NCBI RefSeq assembly: GCF_002999335.1
Contig: NW_020312096.1
Coordinates: 33,780-97,779 of the forward strand
Reading direction: 5' to 3'
Length of the DNA: 64,000 bases
From: Cyclospora cayetanensis
Taxonomy: Eukaryota; Apicomplexa; Conoidasida; Eucoccidiorida; Eimeriidae
Below, one piece after another: positions 1 to 10,006 of the stretch; within the stretch, counting starts at the first letter, position 1; every line of letters starts with the position of its first letter. A program made the translations under genes and the position numbers. The notes beneath the pieces were generated by a model. It was not told the DNA's origin, made no database searches, and was given only the letters and a program-made list of their open reading frames with translations.

Positions 1-551
1 TGCGTGGATTGGCATCCAAGCGACGAAGCTGTTTTCGCAGTTTCTTCGTTAGACGACTCTTTGACCATTTGGGATATGTCTGTGGAGAGGGAGGGCAATG
101 CGCAGCCTCAAGGTGAGCAAGAAGTAATTTTCTACTTCAGTGATAAAGTTCATATGGACCCTTCAATGCTCCATTTGCACTGCCTTACTGGCTTTGCCAT
201 TATGCGTACTGCAAGTTAACTGCAGGGCGTTTCTTTGCATTACCTGTTCTGCTAGTGCATATACATTCATGGGTTGGCGATTTTGCACCTTCTATGCACT
301 CACGGTCTTCGTATACGAAGAGCCCTGGAATTTTCATGTTAAACGATCCCATAATCCATACTGTGGTGTTATGTTGCTGTGTAATGTTTTCATACATATG
401 CCTTGCAGAGGGCAACCTGCCGGAGCAACTGATGTTCGTGCATGGTGGCCAACAACACATCTCGGAGCTGCACTTCCACCCCCAAATCCCTGGATGTATC
501 GCCACAACAGCCAGCGATGGCTTCAATGTCTTCAAGACTAGCAATATCTGA
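1..551 (+). CDS. GRWD1/RRB1-like WD40 protein, 3' end (partial)
   Basis: This is the C-terminus of a WD40 propeller protein whose 5' part lies outside the window. Exon 1-112 is open from base 1 and encodes a WD repeat (VDWHPSDEAVFAVSSLDDSLTIWD without the middle would be typical: here it ends in SLTIWDMS). The intron is 113-408 (GTGAGC...TGCAG), and the last exon is 409-551, ending in TGA. The joined frame reads EGNLPEQLMFVHGGQQHISE, then HFHPQIPG and FNVFKTSNI. That 'LLFVHxGxxxxxELHxHPQxPG ... GFxxFKT' ending is characteristic of glutamate-rich WD repeat protein 1 (yeast Rrb1), a nucleolar chaperone for ribosomal protein L3 during 60S subunit assembly. Family membership rests on this C-terminal signature alone. 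The splice sites keep frame exactly. Confidence 0.85.
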
Positions 552-1494
552 ACGATGGCTTTTCCCCTCGTTTCTTTGTCCACCTAAATGTACGCCATGC
601 TCTTTAGTGCAGTAACACGCTGCTTTCTTGGGTACATATCAGGAGAAAGATGCTTTTCCAGGGAAAAAGTCATCTCAGTGCACGGGGGACCCTGTGTTCC
701 CAATATGTCCAAAGAATATGGGGCAACTATGCAATGCGGTTTTCTGAGTATATACTAAGGCTTTTCAGAGGATTGGTGCCGAGATGACCGCTTGATTTCT
801 TATCTCTCTTTGACAGGGTAGCAGCGCCAGGCGCAGCGGCAAGCCCGTGGCCATTGCCACTAACGGGTGTTACTGCCGTCAGGTCTGCATAAAAGAGTGC
901 TATAAAGGTTGGAGGAGCGTGACAATTAGAGTTTCTAGGCGTTTGGAATGGGCATGTAGAGGTTTAGCCCCCTGAGTGGTAAAGGTTGTTCCGCCGCTCG
1001 CGCGTCTTCGCCGTACGCCGTAGTTAACGTTGCCGCCGAGTTTCCCGCGGGTGAGCTACCCCTTTTATATCCCTTTTGTGGTATCGCGTTTATAAAGTAG
1101 ATGCAAGCAGGTGGACACACGTGGAGGTAGGGAAGCAGCATCAACGCCTGCACGCGAGACCTCTTCCACAGTGTGCAGGTGACCCCGAGAACACAGGACG
1201 AAGGCTGTTGTCCACCTGTTATTGGTTTGCGTGCGCAGTTTAAGATCAATCTGCGCATGAATAGATCCACAAAATTTCTTTAAATTAAAGATTTGGCACG
1301 AATTATGCCAAGGTGACCCCTCATTGCTGGCACCGTTGCTCCCCCCGCAAACGAGCTGCTGCGCGAAGCAGAGCCGTGTATTCTTGTTCTGGGGCATATT
1401 TGCGGCATTTGACTAATATGTGAGTCTTAATGGTGCTAGGATTATAATGCCAAGGTCATTAAAACGATAATAGATCCGTCGTAAATCCTACACT
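552..1494. other. Intergenic, no gene seen
   Basis: This stretch separates the GRWD1-like gene from the next candidate coding exon. I found no open frame with coding character, tRNA-like fold or notable repeat. The opposite-strand frames at 935-1397 have mixed composition and no family resemblance. Confidence 0.6.
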
Positions 1495-1713
1495 CTAGTA
1501 GGGAAAGAGCTCTGATCGTACTCGGGCCCTCCTGACTGCAAGGGCTCTGCCGACTGCTGCAAGCCTCTCTGTTACCTGCTGCACTACGCGCTGCTTCTCA
1601 GGCTTTTCCAGATAAATTATAGGTAGCTTTGAGGTGTAGATACGCCGCATCTCTGAATAACGCCGCAGTGTCTTTTGGAGGTCTCCTATTTGTGGCCCCT
1701 CTTCTATTGGCAA
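1495..1713 (-). CDS. Possible small basic helical protein, terminal exon
   Basis: A 72-codon minus-strand frame ends in TAG at 1495-1497. It encodes a charged, helix-prone peptide (for example LQKTLRRYSEMRRIYTSKLP, then YLEKPEKQRVVQQV and an Arg-rich end RRARVRSELFPY). The codon at 1711-1713 is TTG, so this is probably a terminal exon rather than a complete gene. An acceptor AG lies near 1688, and a possible first exon (ATG near 2001) lies in the pyrimidine-rich region it would share with the divergent gene at 2001. I do not recognise the family. A small mitochondrial subunit is one possibility. Composition is the only support. Confidence 0.35.
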   Translation of the reverse strand: MPIEEGPQIGDLQKTLRRYSEMRRIYTSKLPIIYLEKPEKQRVVQQVTERLAAVGRALAVRRARVRSELFPY

Positions 1714-1799
1714 GCAAGCAAGACACTTGCGGAATAGCTGTCAGTGCATCCGGCTCTTACCTTCTGTGCCTCTCTCGGACTCCCTCTAGCGCATACATC

Positions 1800-2000
1800 A
1801 TTTTGACTTGCATCTTTCCCTCCCGCTTTCCTTTCCCTTTCCTCCCTCCCTCCTCGCTCGGCTCCATCCCTCATTCGGACAGATCTGCCAGCGGCCGAAT
1901 GCACACTGCATATACATATAAATATCTTCCAAGTCGTGCTCCCTCCGCATTCTGCGCACACTCTGCCTCCATAATCTCTGCTCACCGCTGCTGACACCCA
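1800..2000 (+). promoter_or_regulatory. Pyrimidine-rich leader of the alkylsulfatase-like gene
   Basis: About 200 bases directly upstream of the ATG at 2001 are strongly C/T-rich on the plus strand (for example 1816-1866). This is typical of a 5' untranslated region or initiator region in these genomes. No TATA box or known operator could be identified. Confidence 0.35.
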
Positions 2001-4726
2001 ATGCCGCGCCTCTCGGGGGGGCACTTCAGCTTCGCCGACCCGCATCCTCCCGATTCCTCCGGAGAAGCGGGCGTCTCGACTGCAGCTGCGCCTCCCTCCA
2101 TAAAGGAGGCCCTAAGGCGCCGACTCCATAACAACACCAACATCACCCACAACAAAAAGGCACACGGCATACTCCTCAGCAGCAGCGGCCCCTGCCTTTC
2201 CCATGAGGTCGGCGAGTGCAATCACTGCTCCAGTGGGGGGAGGGTAACAACCCGCCTCTTTGCTGAGCCGAGCTGCCCACCAAAGGCCCCTCTCGTGATC
2301 GCAGAAGGCTCCCCTGGCTCTCCCGCTGAGGGTACTGCAGGGCATGTGCAGGCACGGAGCCGATGGGGGCTCTCCCGCCAGCAGCAGAGGCCTCTGGCTG
2401 CTGAGGAGCTGGCTGCAGTCGCTGCATGCGAAGCAGCTGCTCGCCGGTGTTTATATGCGTTCCTGCGTGTCTTGCGGCTATGCTGCTTGATTCTAACGCC
2501 TATAATCCTGTTTCTCTTCATGTGGGGCCCCACCCTGTACACGCGACTGCCACCCACCCTGCGGCAGCTGTCTCTCTTTGCCTTTCCTGGCTTGAGAGTC
2601 TTCATTCCTCTGCCCTTCCCTGCAAGGTCGCACCCTTTATCCTTGTGCACTGGCACACAGCCTGGATTTTTCGAGGCCTTATTCTCGCTGCATAAAGGCG
2701 AGGAGGCACCTCTTTCCAGGAGAACGGGCGCTGGCGCTGGAGAGCTGCCGACAGTCGACGCCTTGAGGGCTGAGTTCGGAGAGTTTCGAGAGCGCGCAAT
2801 CGAAGCGCCTCCTTTGCTCTTGCAGCACAAGGAAGAGTTCAAAAAAGGTCTAGTGAAGGTGGATGAAGGAGTATTCGTGGCACTGGGATTTGGACTGGCA
2901 AACTGCATTATTCTGGAAGGGACCGAAGGTGTTGTTGTCGTTGATACTATGGAAAGCACCGAGACCATGAGCGAAGTCTGGAAAGCATGGACTGATTATA
3001 ATCAGGGGCAGGGGAAGCAGCATGTAAAGGGCATCATCTATACCCACTTCCATACAGATCACACGTTTGGTGCTGCTGCGATTTATGAGGAAGGCATCAC
3101 AGAAGTGCATGCGCATGTGCTTACAAAGATCGAGATGGAGAAGGTACTGACGGTAACTGCGGGAACTACGTACAGGAGGGGCATGCGGCAGTTCGGGGTG
3201 TACATACACTCCAATGATTTCGTGCATGCAGGTATTGGGCCCGCTCTGCGGTACAGCAAAGGGTCAGGCATAGGCACTGTGCTGCCAACACACTTAATGA
3301 GAGGGAAGCGCAAGACGGTTCGGCTAGCCGGCCTTGAGATGGAGCTGATCCATGCACCTGGGGAAAGCAGAGATCAGGTGATCGTGTGGATTCAAAAGAA
3401 ACGGTTGCTGATCGGGGCAGACAATCTCTACAAGTCTCTTCCCAACATCTACGCCATTCGAGGAACGGAGACAAGAGACTGCAACGATTGGGTGGCTTCG
3501 CTTGATTTCATGAGGTCTCTGCGCCCGGAAGTCTTGCTGCTAGGGCACACAAGGCCCCTGCGAGGCGAGGCGCATATCTACGCGACGCTCACTGCATACA
3601 GAGATGCGATTCAGTACATCCACGACCAGACGGTTCGCTTGATGAATAAGGGGATGACGCTGAACGACATTGCACAAACTGTGCAGCTACCAAGGCATCT
3701 GAGAGAGGATCCCTTCTTGCAGCCTCTGTATGGAACGGTCCCATGGGCAGTACGGGCCGTCTTCACGCATTATATGGGTTGGTTTAGCGGAGCCGCCGAG
3801 GAGCTCACTCAGCTGTCAACCGACGAGAAAGCGGAAGGCCTCGTTAGCCTTGCCGGAGGATTTAAGGCTTTGCTGCAAAAGGGGCTAGATGCATTGAGCG
3901 AACGCAGATTTCAGTGGGCTCTTGAGATTGCCACAGCTGCACATACACTTCAACCACAGAGCGAATTCGCAAGGGAACTAAGAGTTATCGCTCTAAGAGC
4001 CCTCGCCTCCGTGCAGACTGCCGCGCCGGGTAAATCCCTAGTCCGCGCTTTGCTGGTGTAAACTTTGCTGCTGCTGGGGGCAATGCTGCTAGTGCTGCAA
4101 TTTTCGCGCATGCTGTTGAATCTCCTGTGTGCACCTGCATGCCTCTCTCGGGCCATCTGCGTGCTGCTGAAAGTTACTGCGTCTTGTATTGTGGTGCAGC
4201 AAGGAACTGGTACCTCACCGCTGCCCTTGAAGTTGAGGGATCCACCCGTCTGATGCTAAGCGAGAGTCAAAAGAGCCAAGTGTTGCAGCGGCTCTCAGTG
4301 GGACAAATATTCTCGCTCCTTCCTGTACGAGTGAATCCTGAAGCTGCGGAGGCTCTGAATGCGGTTATTCTGTTTAGATTCGCGCCAACGCCGGCAAACA
4401 AAACGAATAATCAACAGGAAAAAACAGAACCTCTGGCGTCTGAGGCACCTATAGTGCAAACTATCGACATAAAGGAACAACGCGACAGGCAGGAGTCAGA
4501 GGAGCAATTGCAGTGTGTACACATCAGAAGGGGTGTTGTGTACACCCGAAATACATGCGAGAGGGAACCGGACATTGTGGTCCGCACGACTGCCGCTGCT
4601 TGGTTACGAATCCTTACAAGAGAGACAGGGCCTGTGGCTGCTGCAGCACGCGGCGACATAATCCTGAAGGGCTCCCTCATGCTTCTAGTGCGATCGCTTG
4701 CTGCAATTGAATTAGATGTAGATTAG
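2001..4726 (+). CDS. Membrane-anchored alkylsulfatase-type metallo-beta-lactamase
   Basis: Exon 1 is 2001-4029, the intron 4030-4199 (GTAAAT...GTGCAG) and exon 2 4200-4726, giving 851 residues. A hydrophobic segment at about residues 155-176 follows a Ser/Ala-rich N-terminus and suggests a membrane anchor. The catalytic domain carries the di-zinc motif H349-F-H-T-D-H, then HAPGES, GADNLYKSLPNIY, IRGTETRD and GHTRPLRGE. These blocks are diagnostic of the SdsA/BDS1 linear alkylsulfatase branch, which hydrolyses primary alkyl sulfates to alcohol plus sulfate. A helical dimerisation domain follows (PFLQPLYGTVPW, YMGWFSGAAEEL). Splicing adds RNWYLTAALEVEG and an SCP2-like lipid-binding domain, as in SdsA. 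The activity is inferred; the fold and metal ligands are visible. The unspliced frame would stop at 4061 and lose the SCP2 domain. Confidence 0.88.
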
Positions 4727-6483
4727 TTGGCTGATGATCATGTTGTGGTTCATCCTACTGGTGTGCATAACTAGCAGCGTTTGTTGCAGAAGCAGCAGCA
4801 AGAGGTGCTGCTGCCGCAATCCTTCTTTTGTATAGATTTTATGCTTCGTAGCCTTGGCGTAGGGGCAGACGCCAGCAATGGGGGCCCCCGCGGTGGCCGA
4901 TGCTGCATTCGGCGTGTGCTGGACTTGATGCTCCTGTCACGGCACGGCAGTAGCCCAAACTGCTAGGTGCCTATATGGTGGCTATTCTGTATGTTGACAA
5001 CCCAGCGCTCCAGCAAAACCCTTCCTTTTCCGGCTTCCTCGTAGGAAAATGAGGGGGATCAAGGGGCCCTACACTCAGGCTTTGCAGCGCAACGCTCTTG
5101 ACTACAGTTTTGTGACCTTGGCCAAACACAAATCCAAACCAGGCACTCCATACCCCTTGCGGGCACAAGGAATTCCATTAACACCTTAAATCCCCTCATT
5201 CGGCTCCTCAGCGAGCGATTAAGCACTCATTAAGTCTCTTTGGGCAGCCATAGGAGCTCTTGGCAAGCATCATCCCTTCAACCAAGGAGAGGAGCTCAGG
5301 GACGTCAGGGATTGTGAAACCTCCCTACTAGAGGGGGGAACGTGGGTTTGTTATAAAATATACACTCAAAGGAGGCACTGGAAACCCAGCCGAACTCGCA
5401 TGGCGAACGTGAAGGGGGTCCCTGTGTTTGTCTTGTCTTCATGTGTGCGCGCTTGCACTCCTATCTGCTGAGGCACTTAAAGTGTTGATCTAACTGGTTT
5501 ATCAGATTTTTCGCAGGGTAAACAGTACTAGGAAATCGTTAACACAGCTCAACTGATGCTGGATGAATGTTGAATGGGTGCGCGCTCCGTGTTCTGCCAA
5601 CACCACACAAAGAACCAGTGAGCGAAAACTGAAATTCGACCAAGACCACTGCGCCCCATTTTCCAGAACATCTATCAAACCACCAACTGTTTGTGGGGTT
5701 GCATACCGGGGCGTGTGTATTCCAAGTTTCACTCCGAAATCTATGACAGCCATCGGGCGGATCGTTATGATCAGATCTCAGGCACACTATCCCATAGTAG
5801 TAAGCAGACACCGTAACACTGCTACCCAAAAGGCTAAATAGCTTTCTAAATCATATAACGTTTTTCTACGTGTGGCATTAATTTTTATTAAGCGACGTTT
5901 CAGCTCCATCACGCTCTTTTTGCCCGAAACGCCAGATCTGCGAAGAGGCAGAGCCTATGTGAACGCCATGGCGCTCGAGCGGTCCACTCTACAGGTACTC
6001 ATGAAGGTAGTTCATTTTTCTGGAATCTAAATGCATAAGAACAAAGCCTAACAGAATTAGGATACAGAGCTAAGATTCCAGCCGAAATTCGGCAGGCGTT
6101 AGCTTCGATATGCCCCCTTTCTCGTGTGGCAACCAATAGTCAAAGTATGCACTCTAGTGACGCTCGGCCCTCTAGCCCAGAGGGGCTGCGCAGATATCCT
6201 TTTCATTGAAGTCACCCACCAGAGAGTTGTTATTTGAGCTCAGCTACGATGAACTGAAACGAATCGGGTATTTGAAGGTAAAGAAAACTTTATTTGCATT
6301 GTTGTCTGTTTCTTTAGCGGACACCATAGTGGAGCCTCCCGGAGTGGGCTGCCAATCTTCCATGGGGTGCTATTTTCTCTGTCGTCTTCCACTGCTTCAG
6401 CCCTATCTACGCGGCTTTCGCTCTACAATTGTGTACAGCCGACAGGGACCGCTCCCCCCTTGGTCCCTCGAACAAGCCGCAGA
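4727..6483. other. Intergenic, about 1.75 kb, no gene seen
   Basis: Only short frames of mixed composition occur on either strand. The part nearest 6484 is the probable 5' untranslated region of the Cys-rich protein gene. That frame stays open back to an upstream ATG at 6367 but has no signal-peptide character there. Confidence 0.55.
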
Positions 6484-8601
6484 ATGGCCTCCAAACGCAA
6501 ACTGCAAATTAAGATCTCTTTCTATATTACCATCTTGCTGCTTCTGTTGCCAGGCGTTGCACCAGAAGCAGCGCCAGCAGACACGCTAGCAGAAAGGGCA
6601 ACAGGTTATGAAGGTAATGAATTTCCCCAGCCTGCTGGATCTGTTCTTCCGTTAGGGGCTTCTTCTACGGCCAATCCAGCTGCGCCTCATCGCCGTCTAA
6701 GTGGACTCGATATGTGTGAGACAGTCCCTGTGCGTTCTCAGTCTTTTTGCGCAAAACCAGTTACCGTGAAGGAGGCGTATACATGCCCCAAGAAGGCTGA
6801 AGAAGAAGTGTGCCGCCCCGTGCCACGAGCAATTCCTAGCACGTGTTTGCGGGAGGTTGAGGAGGAAGAAAAATTTCCCTGCACTAAGCCTAAGCTCCAA
6901 CAACAATGCACTGAGGTACAGCAGCCATGCATGCGGCAGGAGATTCAGCAGGAAAGCTACGAGTGCGGGAAGGAGCACTGCAAGCCCGTTAAGCAGAAGG
7001 TGCCGCAGGAGTGCAGCCGGATGGTGGAGGTACCTGAGGCACACCCCTGCACAAAGATGCGCACTGCAAAAGTATGCAGGCAGGTAGAAGAACCGGTGAA
7101 GAAGACGTGCTATAGAGAAGGACTAAGGGAAGAAACATACCCTTGTCAGCAGCCCGAGTTGAAGACGCAATGCAGAAAAGTCACAGTACAAGTGCCACAC
7201 ACATGCATGCGACAGGAAGTGCGCATTGAGCAATATCCCTGTACGAAACAGAAGGAACGCCAGCAATGTGGACTGGTTACCGTAGAGGTGCCTTCGAAAT
7301 GCGCCCGAACGGTCCAAAGGACTGAAGCATACAAATGTACCCAAACAAAGTACCACACGAAATGCAAGAAACAAAAGGTAAAGGTTCCTGCCACATGCGA
7401 GCGGCCAGTTTCAAAAAAAGATTCTGCACCAACAGCATGTCTCACTTGCACTGCTACGCAACCAGATGTACAATTGATAACAGATCAGCCCATGCTTCCA
7501 CCCTCGCCCTCCGGTGCACCCTTCGTTGCCGTCCAGGCTTCCGCATCGCTCGTTGCAGCACCAACCCTCATAGACGGATTGGATGGGACTGAGTCTTTTG
7601 ATGAAGAGGCCTTAGAGGACTTACCGCTTGGGAACCCTAATGAAAGCGGCGATTGGGGGACGGAGGAAGTTTTCACCGATAGCGCAGACCATGAGGAGTG
7701 GGAAACGGTAGTGTCTGAAGAAGACCTTGCTTTAGAGCGGCGTTTAAGTGGACATAAGAAGAAAAAGAAGATGCGGGGACCCGTTTGTGAGTCTTCTGAG
7801 GCGGGCAAGCAACCCGCGTGTGTTGAGCCTCCACCCGTCATGGAAACGTATCCCTGTGAACGGACAGAATACAAGAAAGTGTGCAAAAAAGTACCCAAGG
7901 AAGTACCGGCTACGTGCGAACGACAGGTGCCGGCTGTAGAGGAGTATCCTTGCATGCAGCCGCGGCAGCAACAGCAGTGCACCACTGTAAGCGTGCCAGT
8001 GCCCAGTACGTGCACTCGAGAAGTTCCTTACGAGGCCCCTTACCCCTGTACACGAGCGGCAGTAAGGCGACAATGCAGAAAGGTAGAGGTCCTAGTTCCC
8101 GCAACCTGCACTAGGGAGGTTCCAGAGAAGCAGCCGTATCCTTGTACCGAAATCGAAACGCGAACTGAGTGCAAGAAGCAGAAAATTCCTTACGAGGCGA
8201 CCTGCACCAGACTGGTGCAACAGAAGGAGACATACACATGCGAAAAAATCGTCAAGGCAAAGCAGTGTACCTTTGTTTCAAAAACATGCTACAGGGAAGT
8301 GCAGAAAGAGGTTCCTGGCCTATGCAGTGAACAGCGGTGCGCTGAAGTCTCTGTACCAGCCCCCGCCATTTGCAGGAAGCCGGTCATACGGCAGGAGGCG
8401 TATCCTTGCACTAAAACAGTTCTCCAAAATGAGTGCGTGCTGCAGCAAACAACGCTACCGAAGACCTGCTATAGAAATGTCACCATGCAGAAGCAAGTCC
8501 CGTGTGAGCAGATCACGTACAGGACCGTTTGCAGGCCCAGACCGGCAATTGTATGCACCGTCCAAACATGCAAGTCGCACAAAAAATGCAGAGGCAAGTA
8601 A
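6484..8601 (+). CDS. Secreted Cys-rich repeat protein, oocyst-wall-protein type
   Basis: Single exon, 705 residues from the ATG at 6484. I chose this start because it opens a classical signal peptide (MASKRKLQIKISFYITILLL, then LLPGVAPEA). After a linker, a first Cys array (about residues 76-335, seven units) is separated by an acidic spacer (about 345-415) from a second array (about 432-700, eight units). In array 2 the cysteines keep the strict spacing C-x8-C-x10-C-x11, a 32-residue period, with VPxTCxREV and YPCT as the consensus. The classic coccidian/Cryptosporidium oocyst wall type I repeat is about 65 residues with six cysteines, i.e. two such units. Hence the inferred role is a disulfide-linked structural protein of the oocyst or sporocyst wall. 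Each array is preceded by RRLSG (residues 70-74 and 419-423), a possible protease site. Confidence 0.85.
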   Translation: MASKRKLQIKISFYITILLLLLPGVAPEAAPADTLAERATGYEGNEFPQPAGSVLPLGASSTANPAAPHRRLSGLDMCETVPVRSQSFCAKPVTVKEAYTCPKKAEEEVCRPVPRAIPSTCLREVEEEEKFPCTKPKLQQQCTEVQQPCMRQEIQQESYECGKEHCKPVKQKVPQECSRMVEVPEAHPCTKMRTAKVCRQVEEPVKKTCYREGLREETYPCQQPELKTQCRKVTVQVPHTCMRQEVRIEQYPCTKQKERQQCGLVTVEVPSKCARTVQRTEAYKCTQTKYHTKCKKQKVKVPATCERPVSKKDSAPTACLTCTATQPDVQLITDQPMLPPSPSGAPFVAVQASASLVAAPTLIDGLDGTESFDEEALEDLPLGNPNESGDWGTEEVFTDSADHEEWETVVSEEDLALERRLSGHKKKKKMRGPVCESSEAGKQPACVEPPPVMETYPCERTEYKKVCKKVPKEVPATCERQVPAVEEYPCMQPRQQQQCTTVSVPVPSTCTREVPYEAPYPCTRAAVRRQCRKVEVLVPATCTREVPEKQPYPCTEIETRTECKKQKIPYEATCTRLVQQKETYTCEKIVKAKQCTFVSKTCYREVQKEVPGLCSEQRCAEVSVPAPAICRKPVIRQEAYPCTKTVLQNECVLQQTTLPKTCYRNVTMQKQVPCEQITYRTVCRPRPAIVCTVQTCKSHKKCRGK

Positions 8602-9523
8602 CGCGTAGCAGCAGCAAGTTCATCAGGAATACCGGCTGTAACAGCAGTTCTCTTTTTCCGTTGCCAATTAGGGGTGTGCTCTCGGATATGAGAGGGTTTG
8701 TCCTGAGGCCTGAGCCTCGAAATAGAGCAGCACTGCTTCATCTGCCGTCCTGCAACCCTTTTCTACTCCCAGAGTCGGGTGGCCGTCCAGCTGTTAAGAC
8801 GGGCAGTCAGCCCGCTTTCTGTAAGTGAACTGCTGGCGCAAATGCCCGCGTGGTGCAGTTTGTTTGGTGTTAAGCAGAGAAGCAGATTCTAGTAGGGTAA
8901 ACAATGACAGAAATCACATTGATCACACCTGCACGTACTGGTGGTCCCAGAATATACCTGCGTATGCGTAAGCATACAGATATCCATGCAGTAACTGAAC
9001 TCAGATGCGCTTGAACACTGCGAATCATCAGGTATATCCTCAATGCAGGACGACATTTATCTACATATTTTTGTATAAATGCACCAAAAAGTAAACATGG
9101 AGAGGCTCACTTCATGAGGTAGCTGCTCTTAGGTGGTGGGGTAAGGTTGTTTTGTGAAAGCTGAATTGTCTGCGCACGCTTCGTGCATTTGGAAGCCAAC
9201 ATCTCCAAACGCTAAGTAGCTGCTACCCCTATTTTTACTCATGCCTCGAATATGTGTGTACACAAAATTTAGGTGTCCTACGAAACGTTTCACGCTTTGG
9301 TCTTGGTGCATCTGTATCACTCTAAGTGTTCTGCACGCCGTCGAGCACATCAGCACGGCATGCAACCGCCAAAGGGGTAGTACGTTTCGAAGCTGCCGGT
9401 GCATCCCCGATGTAACGGGGAGGTATGCGGCCACGTCAGAGACACGAAAGTGGTAATAGATGTGCCGCTAGTGCACCAGGCGTCAAGAGAACATTAGCAG
9501 CTGCAGAAGCCCATAGAAAGAGG
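8602..9523. other. Intergenic, about 0.9 kb, no gene seen
   Basis: This space lies between two convergent genes (plus strand ending at 8601, minus strand ending at 9524) and presumably holds both 3' untranslated regions. No coding-like frame or structured element was recognised. Confidence 0.55.
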
Positions 9524-9971
9524 TCACTCGACTGCAGCAATCCGCATAGCAGCAGCACTTCTGGATGTGCTGCTGGCGCTGCTCTTGGTATTCCAAGAGA
9601 CAGGTGACACTCCCGCCCTCATCTGATTCAGCAGTTTCTGCATCTCCTGATGGTGCTGCGGCCTTTCCTCTTGCTGCACAACCTGGATGTCCATGGGGTG
9701 CTGCTGCCCTTGCTCTTGAGCAGAGGCTTCGAAAACTCTGATGGCTTGCTGCTGCAGCCACAGAACCTCCCCTTCACACGGAGCAACGAACCCCTTGCGC
9801 TGCACGGGACGCTGCACCACCGAGGTGTACAGACAGCTCCGTGCTGCTTTCCCCAAGTCCTTCTGCACTAAGAGGAGCGCCTGCAGCTGCGTGACGGCCG
9901 CCTGCTGCTTCCGTTGGCGTCGCAACGCACACCGCGCAGAGCGGAGCCGTTGCTCTGCCTGCTGCTGTTGC

Positions 9972-10006
<35 letters not shown>

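Noticed and set aside
2222..2968. 248-codon minus-strand frame
   Set aside because: Antisense shadow of the alkylsulfatase-like gene, Ser/Arg-rich without motifs.
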